Of a stretch of DNA of 64,000 bases, positions 1 to 8,731 are shown piece by piece (position 1 is the first letter of the stretch; each line of letters opens with the position of its first letter). Both the position numbers and the translations under genes were made by a program. The stretch spans positions 7,440,001 to 7,504,000 of the forward strand of contig NZ_CP009282.1 of assembly GCF_000758605.1 (NCBI RefSeq), written 5' to 3'. Under the pieces are notes generated by a model, which was given only the letters and a program-made list of their open reading frames with translations, had not been told where the DNA came from and did not search any database. Source of the stretch: Paenibacillus sp. FSL R5-0912 (lineage in GTDB: Bacteria > Bacillota > Bacilli > Paenibacillales > Paenibacillaceae).

Positions 1-1410
1 GTTGCTCAGCAGCAGCTCTGTGCGGTCCTTCGTGTTCAGGCGCATCATCGATTCCTTGCTGATATATGCCCAGGGCATCTGCTCCGTATTCGGTGTACAG
101 ATGGCATTCGCCATCTCCAGATCAAAAGCCACCGTGACCGAGAAGTTGCCGGAGATGTTCAGGCTCTGCGGCACATCCAGAGTCAGCACATCACCGTCAG
201 CCAGTTCCTTCGTCAGCTTCTTGCTGCCGACCGGCGTATTATTGATGCTCACCGTCACCAGTGAGCGCTCAAAATCCAGATTCCCCGCATAGCGGAAATC
301 GAGGCTGATTTTGCCGTCATCCGCAATCGAGCGGTTGGACGGCAGCGAAACGAAATAAGTCTGCTCCTGATGATTCGGTCCGGTCAGCTTATCCCCAGTC
401 TCTGTGAATGTAACATTCGAGCTGATGGGCGGCGCCGGGTCTGCTACAGCGGTAGCATCATCCACTAGTTTCAGGTCTTCGCTGCTCTGGCTCAGCAGCT
501 CCCCGCTGGCCATGAAGCGTCCGGCCTTGATCAGCAGGCTCTCATCCCTGGAGGTAACCACCAGCACCGGTGAGGAATCCATGTTCACCAGCTGGATCAC
601 GGCATGGGTGCTAAGATCAGCTGTAGTGCTCACCAGCTTCTTCAGCGGGCCCGGCAGATGATCATACATCGCTACCAGCACTACTGCACGCTTGTCCTTC
701 AGGGCTTCCTCACGGTAGGGCAGCAGCGGAATCGTCTTATCGTTCAGCGTATTGCCTTTGGCGAAGCCCGTCAGGGCGTAGGTAGCGCTCTCCAGTTCAG
801 ACCCTGTGGCATTCTCCGGCACGGCCAGCAGGCTTTGTCCTCTTTTCACCGTATCCATCCCTGAGAATCTGGCACTGAAATCGGCAATCCCGCCCGTTAT
901 CGCCTTAGGCACGTACTTCACGGATATATTGGAGGTATTGAACAGATGCAGCCAGTTGTCCTGCGTATTGTCTATACTGCAGAGCTGATAATCCCCCGTA
1001 TCGGTCTTCAGATTCCCCTGAATACTTAGTGTGTTGCTGCCTTCCTTAAGGAAGCCCTTGGGCGCTGGAACGCTCAGGCTCTGCTCCCCGTTATTCTCAG
1101 TAGACGGTCTGAAGGAGTAGAACGGAATGCCGTTAAGCGACAGTGTCACACTTGACTGCTGGTCCGCATTAATCTGTGACACCTGAAAATGCAGCCTGAT
1201 GTTCACCGCCTCGACGTTCCAGTAATCCATGACTGTGAAATACTGCTGCTGGGAACTTGTGCCCGTCAGAGAGATCTCACTGCCCGTAAATGAAGTCTCG
1301 TAAGTCATCGTGGCGTCACCGGGAAGCACTGCTGCTGCCAGTGCCGCAGGAATTTGAACCAGGAAAAGGGAGAGGCAAATCAGCCCTATCATTATCTGTT
1401 TTTTCATCAT
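1..1410 (-). CDS. ydaN: BcsB/YdaN-like exopolysaccharide synthesis protein (partial)
   Basis: The reading frame is open from an ATG at 1410 to the window edge, giving 470 residues without a stop, so the C-terminus is missing; BcsB-type proteins usually run to about 700 residues and end in a membrane anchor. An ACAGGAG ribosome site lies 9 bases upstream. The N-terminus is a clear signal peptide (MMKK, hydrophobic core, Ala-rich end near residue 27). The rest is beta-rich with repeated motifs such as VTLSLNGIPFYSF and LVTVSINNTPVGSK, typical of the carbohydrate-binding modules of BcsB. Family knowledge: BcsB is the extracytoplasmic partner of the glycan synthase BcsA. It is the last visible gene of an operon whose gene content matches B. 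subtilis yda. The BcsB assignment is firm by pattern; the polymer is unknown. Confidence 0.85.
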   Translation of the reverse strand, partial: MMKKQIMIGLICLSLFLVQIPAALAAAVLPGDATMTYETSFTGSEISLTGTSSQQQYFTVMDYWNVEAVNIRLHFQVSQINADQQSSVTLSLNGIPFYSFRPSTENNGEQSLSVPAPKGFLKEGSNTLSIQGNLKTDTGDYQLCSIDNTQDNWLHLFNTSNISVKYVPKAITGGIADFSARFSGMDTVKRGQSLLAVPENATGSELESATYALTGFAKGNTLNDKTIPLLPYREEALKDKRAVVLVAMYDHLPGPLKKLVSTTADLSTHAVIQLVNMDSSPVLVVTSRDESLLIKAGRFMASGELLSQSSEDLKLVDDATAVADPAPPISSNVTFTETGDKLTGPNHQEQTYFVSLPSNRSIADDGKISLDFRYAGNLDFERSLVTVSINNTPVGSKKLTKELADGDVLTLDVPQSLNISGNFSVTVAFDLEMANAICTPNTEQMPWAYISKESMMRLNTKDRTELLLSN

Positions 1411-1453
1411 GTTCCGTATCTCCTGTATCGCTTATTTCTTCTCCTCCGGCGCT

Positions 1454-2704
1454 TCAGTAACGCTCGGTTTTGTACCATTTGGCTTCCCGTTTGAAAATGA
1501 CGTCTTTGAGATAGTTATACAGTCCGTAAGCGGCAACCACCATCCACAGCTGGCAGTACGAAACATACATCAGCAGAATGATCCACAGGTTCGACAGGCT
1601 CATCTCGCCTTTCTCCGTTGTCAGCGTAACGAAGATTCCGACCACGAATAGAACAATGGCGAGCAGCCACAGGAAGCTGCTGAGCCCGGCAATGGTCGTA
1701 TGGACGTACCCCATCGCATGAAGGACAAGCAGAACATCAGAGGTGACCAGCGAGATCAGGAGCAGGAAATAGATCGAGACATAATACAGGATATCGAAGC
1801 GGATCTTCGCCGCCTTCCGGTCGAAGAGGAGCGGAAGATTCTTCACAATGACATAGATATTCCCCTTCGCCCAGCGTGTCCGCTGCTTGAACCAGACCTT
1901 CACCGTCTGCGGCTCCTGCTCCCAGGTGACCGATTTCGGCTGGAACTTGATCCGGTACCCCATCATATAAATGCGGAAGCTAATCTCCGTGTCCTCGGCA
2001 ATTGCCTTGACATCCCAGCCGCCGATACTCTCTACAATAGACCTGCGCATAATGAAATTCGTTCCCGGAATCGTACAGAGCTTAAACAGCTTCCAGCGGC
2101 CGGCTTGTGCCATCCATTGAAACGACAGCGTCTCAATATTAATAAACCGGGTCAGCAGGCTTGCATCGCGGTTGCGGGTTCTGAACTTGCCGATGACTGC
2201 TCCCAGGGTGGAGTCATTCATGATCTCAGCCACAAGATAGCGCAAAGCGGTGCGTTCCGGTGTATTGTCAGCATCATAGATGGCAATGAGCTCCCCCTTG
2301 CTGCGGGTGAAGCCAATGTTCAGCGCATTGGATTTTCCTTTGCCGCCGCTAATAGCATCCGTATTAATGATGATCAGATTGCGCTGCGGATTCCTCTGCT
2401 GGATATCGCTAAGCAGCTCCGCGCTGTTATCCGAGGAATTATCGTTGATGACGATGATCTCATACCGGTCATGCGGGTAATCGAGCGCCAGCAGGGATTC
2501 CACCGTTTTGCTGATGACCACGCCCTCGTTATGCGCAGGGACCATAATCGTCACCATCGGATACTCACCCCTGATCTCCGGCACTGCCTTATTCTCAGTT
2601 TCAATATAGTACAGGTAGCCCGCTATAATCAGCGCTACATTCACCAGCAGCAGTGACCAGATGCAGATCACCGCAATGACCATCAGCACGTCTGAGACCG
2701 TCAT
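1454..2704 (-). CDS. ydaM: BcsA/YdaM-like processive family 2 glycosyltransferase
   Basis: A 416-residue membrane glycosyltransferase likely to polymerise and export an exopolysaccharide. One N-terminal transmembrane segment (about residues 5-34) precedes a GT-A domain with VPAHNE (55-60), a first Asp motif (NDNSSD, 87-92), the DxD motif YDADNT (143-148), the EDTE motif (236-240) and QRTRW (274-278, the QxxRW signature of processive synthases). Three or more C-terminal membrane spans follow. It lacks the C-terminal PilZ domain that lets proteobacterial BcsA bind c-di-GMP, as in B. subtilis YdaM. It lies 43 bases upstream of the BcsB-like gene and 37 bases downstream of the DUF2334 gene, so co-transcription is likely. 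Confident for family; substrate sugar unknown. Confidence 0.9.
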   Translation of the reverse strand: MTVSDVLMVIAVICIWSLLLVNVALIIAGYLYYIETENKAVPEIRGEYPMVTIMVPAHNEGVVISKTVESLLALDYPHDRYEIIVINDNSSDNSAELLSDIQQRNPQRNLIIINTDAISGGKGKSNALNIGFTRSKGELIAIYDADNTPERTALRYLVAEIMNDSTLGAVIGKFRTRNRDASLLTRFINIETLSFQWMAQAGRWKLFKLCTIPGTNFIMRRSIVESIGGWDVKAIAEDTEISFRIYMMGYRIKFQPKSVTWEQEPQTVKVWFKQRTRWAKGNIYVIVKNLPLLFDRKAAKIRFDILYYVSIYFLLLISLVTSDVLLVLHAMGYVHTTIAGLSSFLWLLAIVLFVVGIFVTLTTEKGEMSLSNLWIILLMYVSYCQLWMVVAAYGLYNYLKDVIFKREAKWYKTERY

Positions 2705-2741
2705 ATTATTCTCCTAATGTTGTTTGATTTTTCCGGATTCC

Positions 2742-4307
2742 TTATTTCAAATATTTCCTCCGGTACAGCCTGTAGCCGATCGTAAGCAGCCCTCCGAACA
2801 AGAGCAGTGCAATCAGGATCACAATAATAAAAAACTGGTTCTGCACGCTGAACAGCCTGTTGAAGCTCGTAGCCTGCTCCTCCTGGTACTGGTAATCGGC
2901 TGCGACTGTCTGCGGGGTATAGTCGACGTTCAGATTGTTGCCGTTGATGTAAATTACCCCATCCGCTGATTCGATGGTGTTGATATCTGTAACAACGTTA
3001 TGGGCCTCCCGTTTATAGTCGGCGAACGTATACCACTCTTCCTCCAGATTCTGCATCAGACTGTCCAGTGCAGCCTCATCCTCAGGCAAGTCGACAGTAA
3101 CTGCCGCATTCAGCGGAAGCTCCGGCATCGCCTTGCCGGTCCTGCTGATCCCTTGCAGGAATTCCAGTGGGAGGCTGTACAGGGTGGACGGGAAGGTGAC
3201 CGAGGTATCCGTCTGTTCCATATATCTGGCTTCTTCATCCGCATAGAGTACCGCCGAGTCGAAGAAGCCCATACCCGCCGTAGAATACTCCTTGTCATAC
3301 GTCCAGTAGCCTTCTGCAGCCATACCCAGCGGAGCTACACCGCCCTCCGCCAGCACATTGATGAAGCTGTTCATCTTGACATGCAGCGACCGGTCACTAA
3401 GGCTGATCGGCGGTCTGACCGCCGGAGCATTGACAACAATGCTCCCATTACGGGACTGCACCGTTCTCAGGGCTTCCAGATACCGCTTCATCGCCGGAAA
3501 ATCCGTATTGCCAAACACCGGCCGGACACTGGCGATGAATGGAATTCCGCTCTGATACAGCTTGTCTGCCGTTTGCTCAAGCAGCTCGAGATCGGAGAAG
3601 GGATAGATCTCCTTGAGCACCAGATACGTACGGGGCCGGGCGGAGGATTTCAGCCAATCCTTCAATACATATGCCGCGGCCATGCTGCTTAAATCGCCAG
3701 GCTTCAGATAGGGCATATAAGTAAATTCGCCGCGGCTTACCGCGTAGGGCATTTGCACCCCGCCATCTTCAAAAGACCACCCGCCGTACGTACGGCCGCC
3801 CTGTGAAGCAGTGATATAAGGCATTTCTTCCACTTCCAGCGGAATGCCGGTGAATCCGCCGATGGAGAGGCTTGCGCTGGCTCCATGCCACACGTCTGTC
3901 TTCAGCTGCATGGCCTGCTGCACCCGGTCCGGCGGCTGGTATCCGACATACATCACCGACCCTTTATAGCCTGCTGCGTCCTGCAAGTAAGCCCTATTCG
4001 TAATCTTCAGCTCCGCACTGTTAATGACGGTGATCATTCCGGAGTAGGCAGACAGGCTGCCTTGCTCATAATCGGATATATTCTTAAGCGTAACCTGTGT
4101 ACTGTAAGCGGCAAGCAGCCGCTGCAGCTCTGCCACATTCCCTTCCTTCCCCGTGCCCCTCGCCAGGCTGTCATAGAGCAGCAGAATATGCTGCGCAGCG
4201 GCAGGTGACGCGGCGGCGGAAGCAGCCGGGGCGGAAGCAGCCGGGGCGGGCAGCAGGAGATTCCCAGCCAGGAGCAGCAGTAGAACGATGATCCCTCCGC
4301 GTTTCAA
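2742..4307 (-). CDS. ydaL: DUF2334 / polysaccharide-deacetylase-like membrane-anchored protein (YdaL-like)
   Basis: 521 residues with a signal peptide (residues 1-26), an Ala-rich linker, an extracytoplasmic body and a C-terminal anchor (about 490-515) followed by the basic tail RRKYLK. The middle matches the DUF2334 pattern: KEIYPFSD (232-239), then SGIPFIASVRPVF (253-265). In active-looking relatives a His-rich HGYTH-type motif follows a strand near position 291; here that position reads VVNAPAVR, so the usual metal-binding His residues seem absent. The start overlaps the stop of the upstream membrane protein by 4 bases (ATGA), indicating translational coupling. Role inferred from operon: modifying or handling the nascent exopolysaccharide outside the membrane. 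Confidence 0.75.
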   Translation of the reverse strand: MKRGGIIVLLLLLAGNLLLPAPAASAPAASAAASPAAAQHILLLYDSLARGTGKEGNVAELQRLLAAYSTQVTLKNISDYEQGSLSAYSGMITVINSAELKITNRAYLQDAAGYKGSVMYVGYQPPDRVQQAMQLKTDVWHGASASLSIGGFTGIPLEVEEMPYITASQGGRTYGGWSFEDGGVQMPYAVSRGEFTYMPYLKPGDLSSMAAAYVLKDWLKSSARPRTYLVLKEIYPFSDLELLEQTADKLYQSGIPFIASVRPVFGNTDFPAMKRYLEALRTVQSRNGSIVVNAPAVRPPISLSDRSLHVKMNSFINVLAEGGVAPLGMAAEGYWTYDKEYSTAGMGFFDSAVLYADEEARYMEQTDTSVTFPSTLYSLPLEFLQGISRTGKAMPELPLNAAVTVDLPEDEAALDSLMQNLEEEWYTFADYKREAHNVVTDINTIESADGVIYINGNNLNVDYTPQTVAADYQYQEEQATSFNRLFSVQNQFFIIVILIALLLFGGLLTIGYRLYRRKYLK

Positions 4308-5851
4308 AGGCTCACCCCATTATTCAGGGCAGCATATTCTGGGGCCGGCACGGAAGGCGGTGCAGCCGGCATGGATTTCCGGGAGGAGATTCCGCGGCCA
4401 ATGACGCTCGATATGACCTGGAAAGTGATCAGGTCAAAGGCTAAGGTAAACAGGAATTCATGCTTCGCAATATCGGCATCGCCGGCTCCGATAATGGAGA
4501 CTACAATGCCGGACAATCCGACAAGCATTGTAGCCAGAATCACGAACAGCCGCTGCATTCCCCGGTAGTCCCGCACCCGGACCGCGCTCACGAAGGAAGG
4601 CATATAGACACCTGTAATCACAGCCATCCAGAGGAGGATGAAGGCAAAGGTGCGGGGAGCCAGCTTCTCCTTCAGCGTACTGTATACATTGAAGAAATGA
4701 CTCTGCGCCCGGAACTCCTTGCCAGCAGATTTCTCATAATTTCCCATCGCCGCGGGCTTGATCGTATAGGCGCTTTCGGCAGCCGTATTGAGAATCGAGC
4801 CCAGCTGGTCCGGATGCGTAACATAATATTTCAGAATCGAGATGAAACCGTATTGGCTGTAGAAATCCTTTTCCAGCAGATCCGATTTCACATCCACGGT
4901 CCCGTATTGATCATAATAGGTATTCTCTTTGAGAATTGCGTACTGTTCATTAATCCCGAAGGATTGAAGCGCGGTCTCCGGATTCTCTGATTCCATTAGC
5001 ACTCCGCGGGTCATGGCATGATACTGGTTAATATTCACGAACTCTTTGGAGATATTAAGATAGGTGGCAACACCGGCGAACATCATCAGGGCGGCGGACA
5101 GGAGCGTGACCCAGCGGAACAATTTATCCCGGCGGATCCAGACAAGTGAGATAGAGAGCAGGGAAATCACCATGCCCACAGGAGCATTTTGCTGCTTGGA
5201 GGTCGTTAGGATCAGCGTGCTGACCAGAAGTACCGCCAGCATGGCGTAATCGTTGTATCGTTTTCGGTACAGCAGCAGCCATGAGGCGAACACCAGAATC
5301 ATCGTGACCATTACCAGGCTTTCGCCGAAGAACGAATTGAAGTAGGCGGTATACCCCGTGTCCCCGAAGATAAAAACTGCCAGAACCGCAACAATCATCC
5401 CCCGCTTCCGGGACATCTTGAACGTAACGGCTTCAATGAGCAAGTAGACAGCAGCTACATACAGGAGCGTATAGATCGCGGCCTGAAACCGGATATCGAA
5501 CACTTCCTTGCTGAATACCAGCTTATTGACGAACAGCGCCAGCTTGATAAACAGGGACTGGGAGGAGACCAGCATCGAGCTGTTCTCGTTGTAGTACTGG
5601 TAGATTCCAAACTGCTTGACGAAATACCCGAAATACTGGCTGTCATAATCCGGGAGGTTGAAGTACAGTCCATTGCTATATATAATCCGGAAAAAGTCAC
5701 CGTTATCTGCCATTCCCACATAGGGAGCGGTAAAGAGCGCGATGACTGTTACGAGCAATACGCCAAAAGCCGCGGCAAACGCTGGGGTAATCCGAAGGCT
5801 GGCAAGGGTTATGCCGGGCCGGGTTGATGTTTTCACTGGGTTGTCTATCAT
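4304..5851 (-). CDS. polytopic membrane protein of exopolysaccharide operon, possible glycosyltransferase
   Basis: 515 residues with roughly ten hydrophobic spans. The first periplasmic loop contains VGMADNGDFFR and many Tyr/Asn residues, a layout similar to lipid-linked-sugar glycosyltransferases of the GT-C kind and to proteins annotated as hexose transferase WsfD in Paenibacillus S-layer glycan loci; that resemblance is from memory and not proven. It occupies the operon position held in B. subtilis by ydaK, a GGDEF-type c-di-GMP receptor, but I see no GGDEF-like motif. It is coupled by ATGA overlap to the YdaL-like gene and lies 18 bases after the GH8-like lipoprotein gene. Function uncertain; membership of the operon is firm. 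Confidence 0.6.
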   Translation of the reverse strand: MIDNPVKTSTRPGITLASLRITPAFAAAFGVLLVTVIALFTAPYVGMADNGDFFRIIYSNGLYFNLPDYDSQYFGYFVKQFGIYQYYNENSSMLVSSQSLFIKLALFVNKLVFSKEVFDIRFQAAIYTLLYVAAVYLLIEAVTFKMSRKRGMIVAVLAVFIFGDTGYTAYFNSFFGESLVMVTMILVFASWLLLYRKRYNDYAMLAVLLVSTLILTTSKQQNAPVGMVISLLSISLVWIRRDKLFRWVTLLSAALMMFAGVATYLNISKEFVNINQYHAMTRGVLMESENPETALQSFGINEQYAILKENTYYDQYGTVDVKSDLLEKDFYSQYGFISILKYYVTHPDQLGSILNTAAESAYTIKPAAMGNYEKSAGKEFRAQSHFFNVYSTLKEKLAPRTFAFILLWMAVITGVYMPSFVSAVRVRDYRGMQRLFVILATMLVGLSGIVVSIIGAGDADIAKHEFLFTLAFDLITFQVISSVIGRGISSRKSMPAAPPSVPAPEYAALNNGVSL

Positions 5852-5869
5852 ACGGATTCACCTTCGTTA

Positions 5870-7033
5870 CTATTGTTGTGGGTTGGAATAGGAATAAGCG
5901 AGGAGCGCCATCAGGTTGTCAAAAGAATACGCCTGGCCGGCAGCCTCATCACCGAACCCGCCATACAGCGGACTTGCAGCATTCACGGCTCTGAATTCAT
6001 TCATCCGTTCAATACTGGATGTGTAGAGAGACTGATCGCCCAGCACAGCGCCGATCATGGCCGTGAGCGCATAAATCGCCGTAGAACGGATATCATTCGT
6101 CCGCTGGCCGTCACGCGTATACTGCCCGTACAGTGTGCCCGCCGTAACCTGCTCTTTGATATAACGGATGCTCGCCGGCTTCTGCCGGTTGCTCTCGGTC
6201 AAATGAAGAATGGTAAGCAAAGATTCTACTGTGTTGATATGTTCGGAACTGTACTGGCCTGTCTTGTAATCAAATCTTGTCTCATAGAACGGGAAAGAGT
6301 CGGACAAATATCCGTCTTCCAGAATTCCGCCCATATTATTCAACAATATACCGCTTAATTCGCTAGATATCGACAATTTTCGCAACACACTCAGATCAAT
6401 ATAACACAAAGTTACGAACCCGTTGGTGGTTTTGAAAATATTGTCATAAAAATCATACATGTATCCATCTTTTACATTATTATCATAGAATCTTCGGCCA
6501 TATTTATCGGCTGCTTCCGTATACTCAGGCTGATTAAATACCTCTCCTGCTTCATACAGAGCGCCGATCAGCCGCAGGTCGTCTACCGCTGCATTGACGG
6601 TGTATTGCTTCTGTTGCTTAGGACTGAACCTGTAACTGAAGCCGCCCTCCATATCGAAGGTATCGCGGGCCAGCGTCCACTGCTGGTCATATCTCTTCTG
6701 ATCTCCGTTAAGCACGGCCGCCCTCATCAGAAGAGAAGCCGATTCGCTCAGAACCTCATGGCCTGTAGCCATCTCTGCCGATTCGCCGGTTTCCTGCAAA
6801 TTCGTATATACCCCGTAGGGGCCAGTGAGCTGCGTATCTATGAATTTCAGTAATTGCTGTACTTCACCCGCTGTGTCAAGCAGCGGCTCCTCCGGCACGT
6901 TCGTTCCCGCAGGAGTAACTGCCGGAGAAGAAGTAGCCGCGGATGGTACGGGCCGGGCCTGATTACCGCTGCATGAGGTGATCAGAAGCAGCGATATACC
7001 CAGTGCAGCAGCCTTGCTGATTGTACTCCCCAA
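5870..7033 (-). CDS. ydaJ: glycoside hydrolase family 8-like lipoprotein (YdaJ-like)
   Basis: 387 residues; first gene of the exopolysaccharide operon. The start is a TTG at 7033 with AAGGATG about 9 bases upstream; the nearby ATG at 7038 is out of frame. The N-terminus is a lipoprotein signal with lipobox LITSC, so the protein should be lipid-anchored outside the membrane. The body fits the GH8 (alpha/alpha)6 barrel: a ATGHEVLSESASLLM segment corresponds to the catalytic-Glu region and AAVDDLRLIGALYEAG to the Asp-containing second motif. Family knowledge: YdaJ/BcsZ-type hydrolases trim the polymer made by the adjacent synthase. Family membership fairly sure; catalytic competence not demonstrated. 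Confidence 0.75.
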   Translation of the reverse strand: MGSTISKAAALGISLLLITSCSGNQARPVPSAATSSPAVTPAGTNVPEEPLLDTAGEVQQLLKFIDTQLTGPYGVYTNLQETGESAEMATGHEVLSESASLLMRAAVLNGDQKRYDQQWTLARDTFDMEGGFSYRFSPKQQKQYTVNAAVDDLRLIGALYEAGEVFNQPEYTEAADKYGRRFYDNNVKDGYMYDFYDNIFKTTNGFVTLCYIDLSVLRKLSISSELSGILLNNMGGILEDGYLSDSFPFYETRFDYKTGQYSSEHINTVESLLTILHLTESNRQKPASIRYIKEQVTAGTLYGQYTRDGQRTNDIRSTAIYALTAMIGAVLGDQSLYTSSIERMNEFRAVNAASPLYGGFGDEAAGQAYSFDNLMALLAYSYSNPQQ

Positions 7034-7162
7034 TTCATCACATCCTTAAAAGACAAGTCTTTATATTGGCCATAATAATATAACGGTAATTTATGTCACA
7101 TTGTTTACTGTTTTGGCGAACATTATGTGTCTAAATCATAGATAATTCCATTTATTCAAATA

Positions 7163-7206
7163 AAAGCAGGGCTGCCTGGATCAAATCGACCCAACCAGCC
7201 CTGCTT
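7163..7206 (-). terminator. rho-independent terminator after the K+ channel gene
   Basis: An 11-base perfect stem (AAGCAGGGCTG with CAGCCCTGCTT) closes on itself just downstream of the stop of the K+ channel gene at 7223 and is followed on the minus strand by TTTATTTG. It separates the channel gene from the exopolysaccharide operon. Confidence 0.85.
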
Positions 7207-7222
7207 ATGTTTACAATATACT

Positions 7223-8239
7223 TTAGCCTGTTTTAATTCTCCGGTAAGTCTCCTCATCGGCAACAATATAGAGTCTGGCATCGGCCGGAATCGGCTGCTC
7301 CAGCTTACGGTTAATGCCAAGGTCGCCACGGTCGGACAGCAGGGTTGCTCCCTGCCGCAGCAGAGCCTGAAAGGCGTCACCATAGGTATTCCAGGCACTG
7401 CTGCGCGGAATCTCATAGATATCATCGCCATGCTGGCGGCTGAGCAGTTGGGTGATCACTTCAGAATTGCCTTCCTGCAGGGCAGATCTTACCGCGAGTC
7501 TGGAGATGGCATCATGGGAGAGCACGAACTCGTTCACATGAACATGCTTGAAGTTCTGAATGTTCTTCTCCTGCATGATTTCTACGGTGGTATGTACTTG
7601 CGGGGCGATCCGTTCAATACTGGAGGCGATCAGCAGCGTCTTGCCGTCGCTCAGCGAGGCCTCGTCTATACGGGTATCGCTGAACACGATCGCCGCTCTG
7701 GCGCTCCCGATGTTCGCCTTCAGCAGAATATCATCACTGGAAGCATCCCCGCTGATGAAGTGAACCTGCTCCAGCTGTTCCAATGGATGCCGGCCGTTCT
7801 CATCAATAATCACGATCTTGCACTTGGCGTCATAACACAGAATTTCATCCACAGCCGCCTGCGTTTTACGGCTCCAGTTAATCAGTATGACATGATTATG
7901 CCCGTGAAAGTTCAAGGTTCCGGCTCCTCTCCTGCGCTGCATCTCTCCCATGGCATCGATAACCTTACCGATGACCAAACTGAGCAGTCCGATGCCAAAG
8001 ATATATATGAATATCGTAAATACCTTACCAATGGCTGTAGTGGCGAAATAGTCGCCGTAGCCTACAGTAGCCATTGTGGTCATTACCCAATAAAAGGCGT
8101 TGAACCAGTTATGAAAAGTGTCCGGCTCCAGCAGGAACGCAGTGGTTGCACTCAGAATGATGAATGCCAGGATGATCAGAGCTATGGACTTCTTCTTTAG
8201 ATGCAGCAGCTTGCCGGAAATTCGGATTAGAAAATGCAA
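7223..8239 (-). CDS. two-helix potassium channel with RCK/TrkA-N domain
   Basis: 338 residues. The start is TTG at 8239 with AGGG 7 bases upstream. Two membrane helices (about 17-37 and 72-95) flank a pore loop with the selectivity filter TVGYGDYF (58-65). A cytosolic RCK domain follows from about residue 113 (HNHVILINWSRK, VIIDENG, FISGDASSDDILLKANI), with an RCK C-terminal part after about 240. This architecture matches MthK- and B. subtilis YugO-type K+ channels. It is the last gene in a run of minus-strand genes with the DUF350 and ATP-grasp proteins, separated from DUF350 by 99 bases that carry a hairpin, so it may be read through or separately transcribed. Channel assignment is firm; ligand unknown. 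Confidence 0.92.
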   Translation of the reverse strand: MHFLIRISGKLLHLKKKSIALIILAFIILSATTAFLLEPDTFHNWFNAFYWVMTTMATVGYGDYFATTAIGKVFTIFIYIFGIGLLSLVIGKVIDAMGEMQRRRGAGTLNFHGHNHVILINWSRKTQAAVDEILCYDAKCKIVIIDENGRHPLEQLEQVHFISGDASSDDILLKANIGSARAAIVFSDTRIDEASLSDGKTLLIASSIERIAPQVHTTVEIMQEKNIQNFKHVHVNEFVLSHDAISRLAVRSALQEGNSEVITQLLSRQHGDDIYEIPRSSAWNTYGDAFQALLRQGATLLSDRGDLGINRKLEQPIPADARLYIVADEETYRRIKTG

Positions 8240-8278
8240 TGCTCATCCCTGCTTTCGGGTAGTTAGCTTAAGCCGGCC

Positions 8279-8319
8279 GGGCAGCTGCCGCCCCAACATC
8301 CGAGGTACGGCAGCTGCCC
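8279..8319. repeat. inverted repeat between DUF350 and K+ channel genes
   Basis: GGGCAGCTGCCG (8279-8290) and CGGCAGCTGCCC (8308-8319) are perfect inverted copies around a 17-base loop. No T-run follows on the minus strand, so it may be an attenuator or an mRNA-stabilising hairpin between DUF350 and the channel gene instead of a full terminator. Confidence 0.7.
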
Positions 8320-8338
8320 TGCTGTAAGGCCGGTCCTT

Positions 8339-8731
8339 TTAAATAATCAGGCTGCTGACCGCAAACGCTGTTCCGACAAAGACCATACAGAGTGTTACGC
8401 CTACCGCAACATTCCCTTTCTGCAGCTGCTCCGAAATCCGGAACCCGGGAGTGAACAGCTCAAAGATCCAGTAAGAGGCAACCAGGCACACATACCCCAC
8501 CGCGAACCAGAGCATCATGAACCAGATGGAGGTATTCGTATAGGCCGCCACACCAAGAATGATCGCCGTGGCCAGAAACTTGCCGCCAAAGGCCAGTGAT
8601 ACCGCGACATTCCCCTTCTTCAGCTCCTCCATGTCTTTAAAAGGCGTCATCAGGGTGAATACAACCATACCCAGCACCTGAAGCAGAACAATGGTCAGAA
8701 TACTAACCACCAGATTAATAACAATCGTCAA
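8339..8731 (-). CDS. DUF350 family membrane protein (YjfL-like)
   Basis: 130 residues with four hydrophobic helices and the typical repeated pattern of DUF350: two similar halves, each with a helix pair and a KKGNVAVSLAFGGKFLATAI / QKGNVAVGVTLCMVFVGTAF motif. The duplicated GNVAV motif is the family signature. Family knowledge: DUF350 proteins (E. coli YjfL) occur beside YjfC-type ATP-grasp enzymes. The ATG overlaps the stop of the upstream lipoprotein gene by 4 bases (8728-8731), so the two are translationally coupled. Biochemical function is unknown; a membrane partner in an envelope-maintenance system is inferred from context. Confidence 0.85.
   Translation of the reverse strand: MTIVINLVVSILTIVLLQVLGMVVFTLMTPFKDMEELKKGNVAVSLAFGGKFLATAIILGVAAYTNTSIWFMMLWFAVGYVCLVASYWIFELFTPGFRISEQLQKGNVAVGVTLCMVFVGTAFAVSSLII

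Noticed and set aside
1700-2656. 318-residue open frame opposite the glycosyltransferase gene
   Set aside because: Antisense shadow of a well-supported GT2 gene; Arg/His/Leu-rich composition and no ribosome site.
7034-7162. c-di-GMP riboswitch upstream of the exopolysaccharide operon
   Set aside because: The leader lacks the GEMM consensus blocks; no aptamer could be supported.
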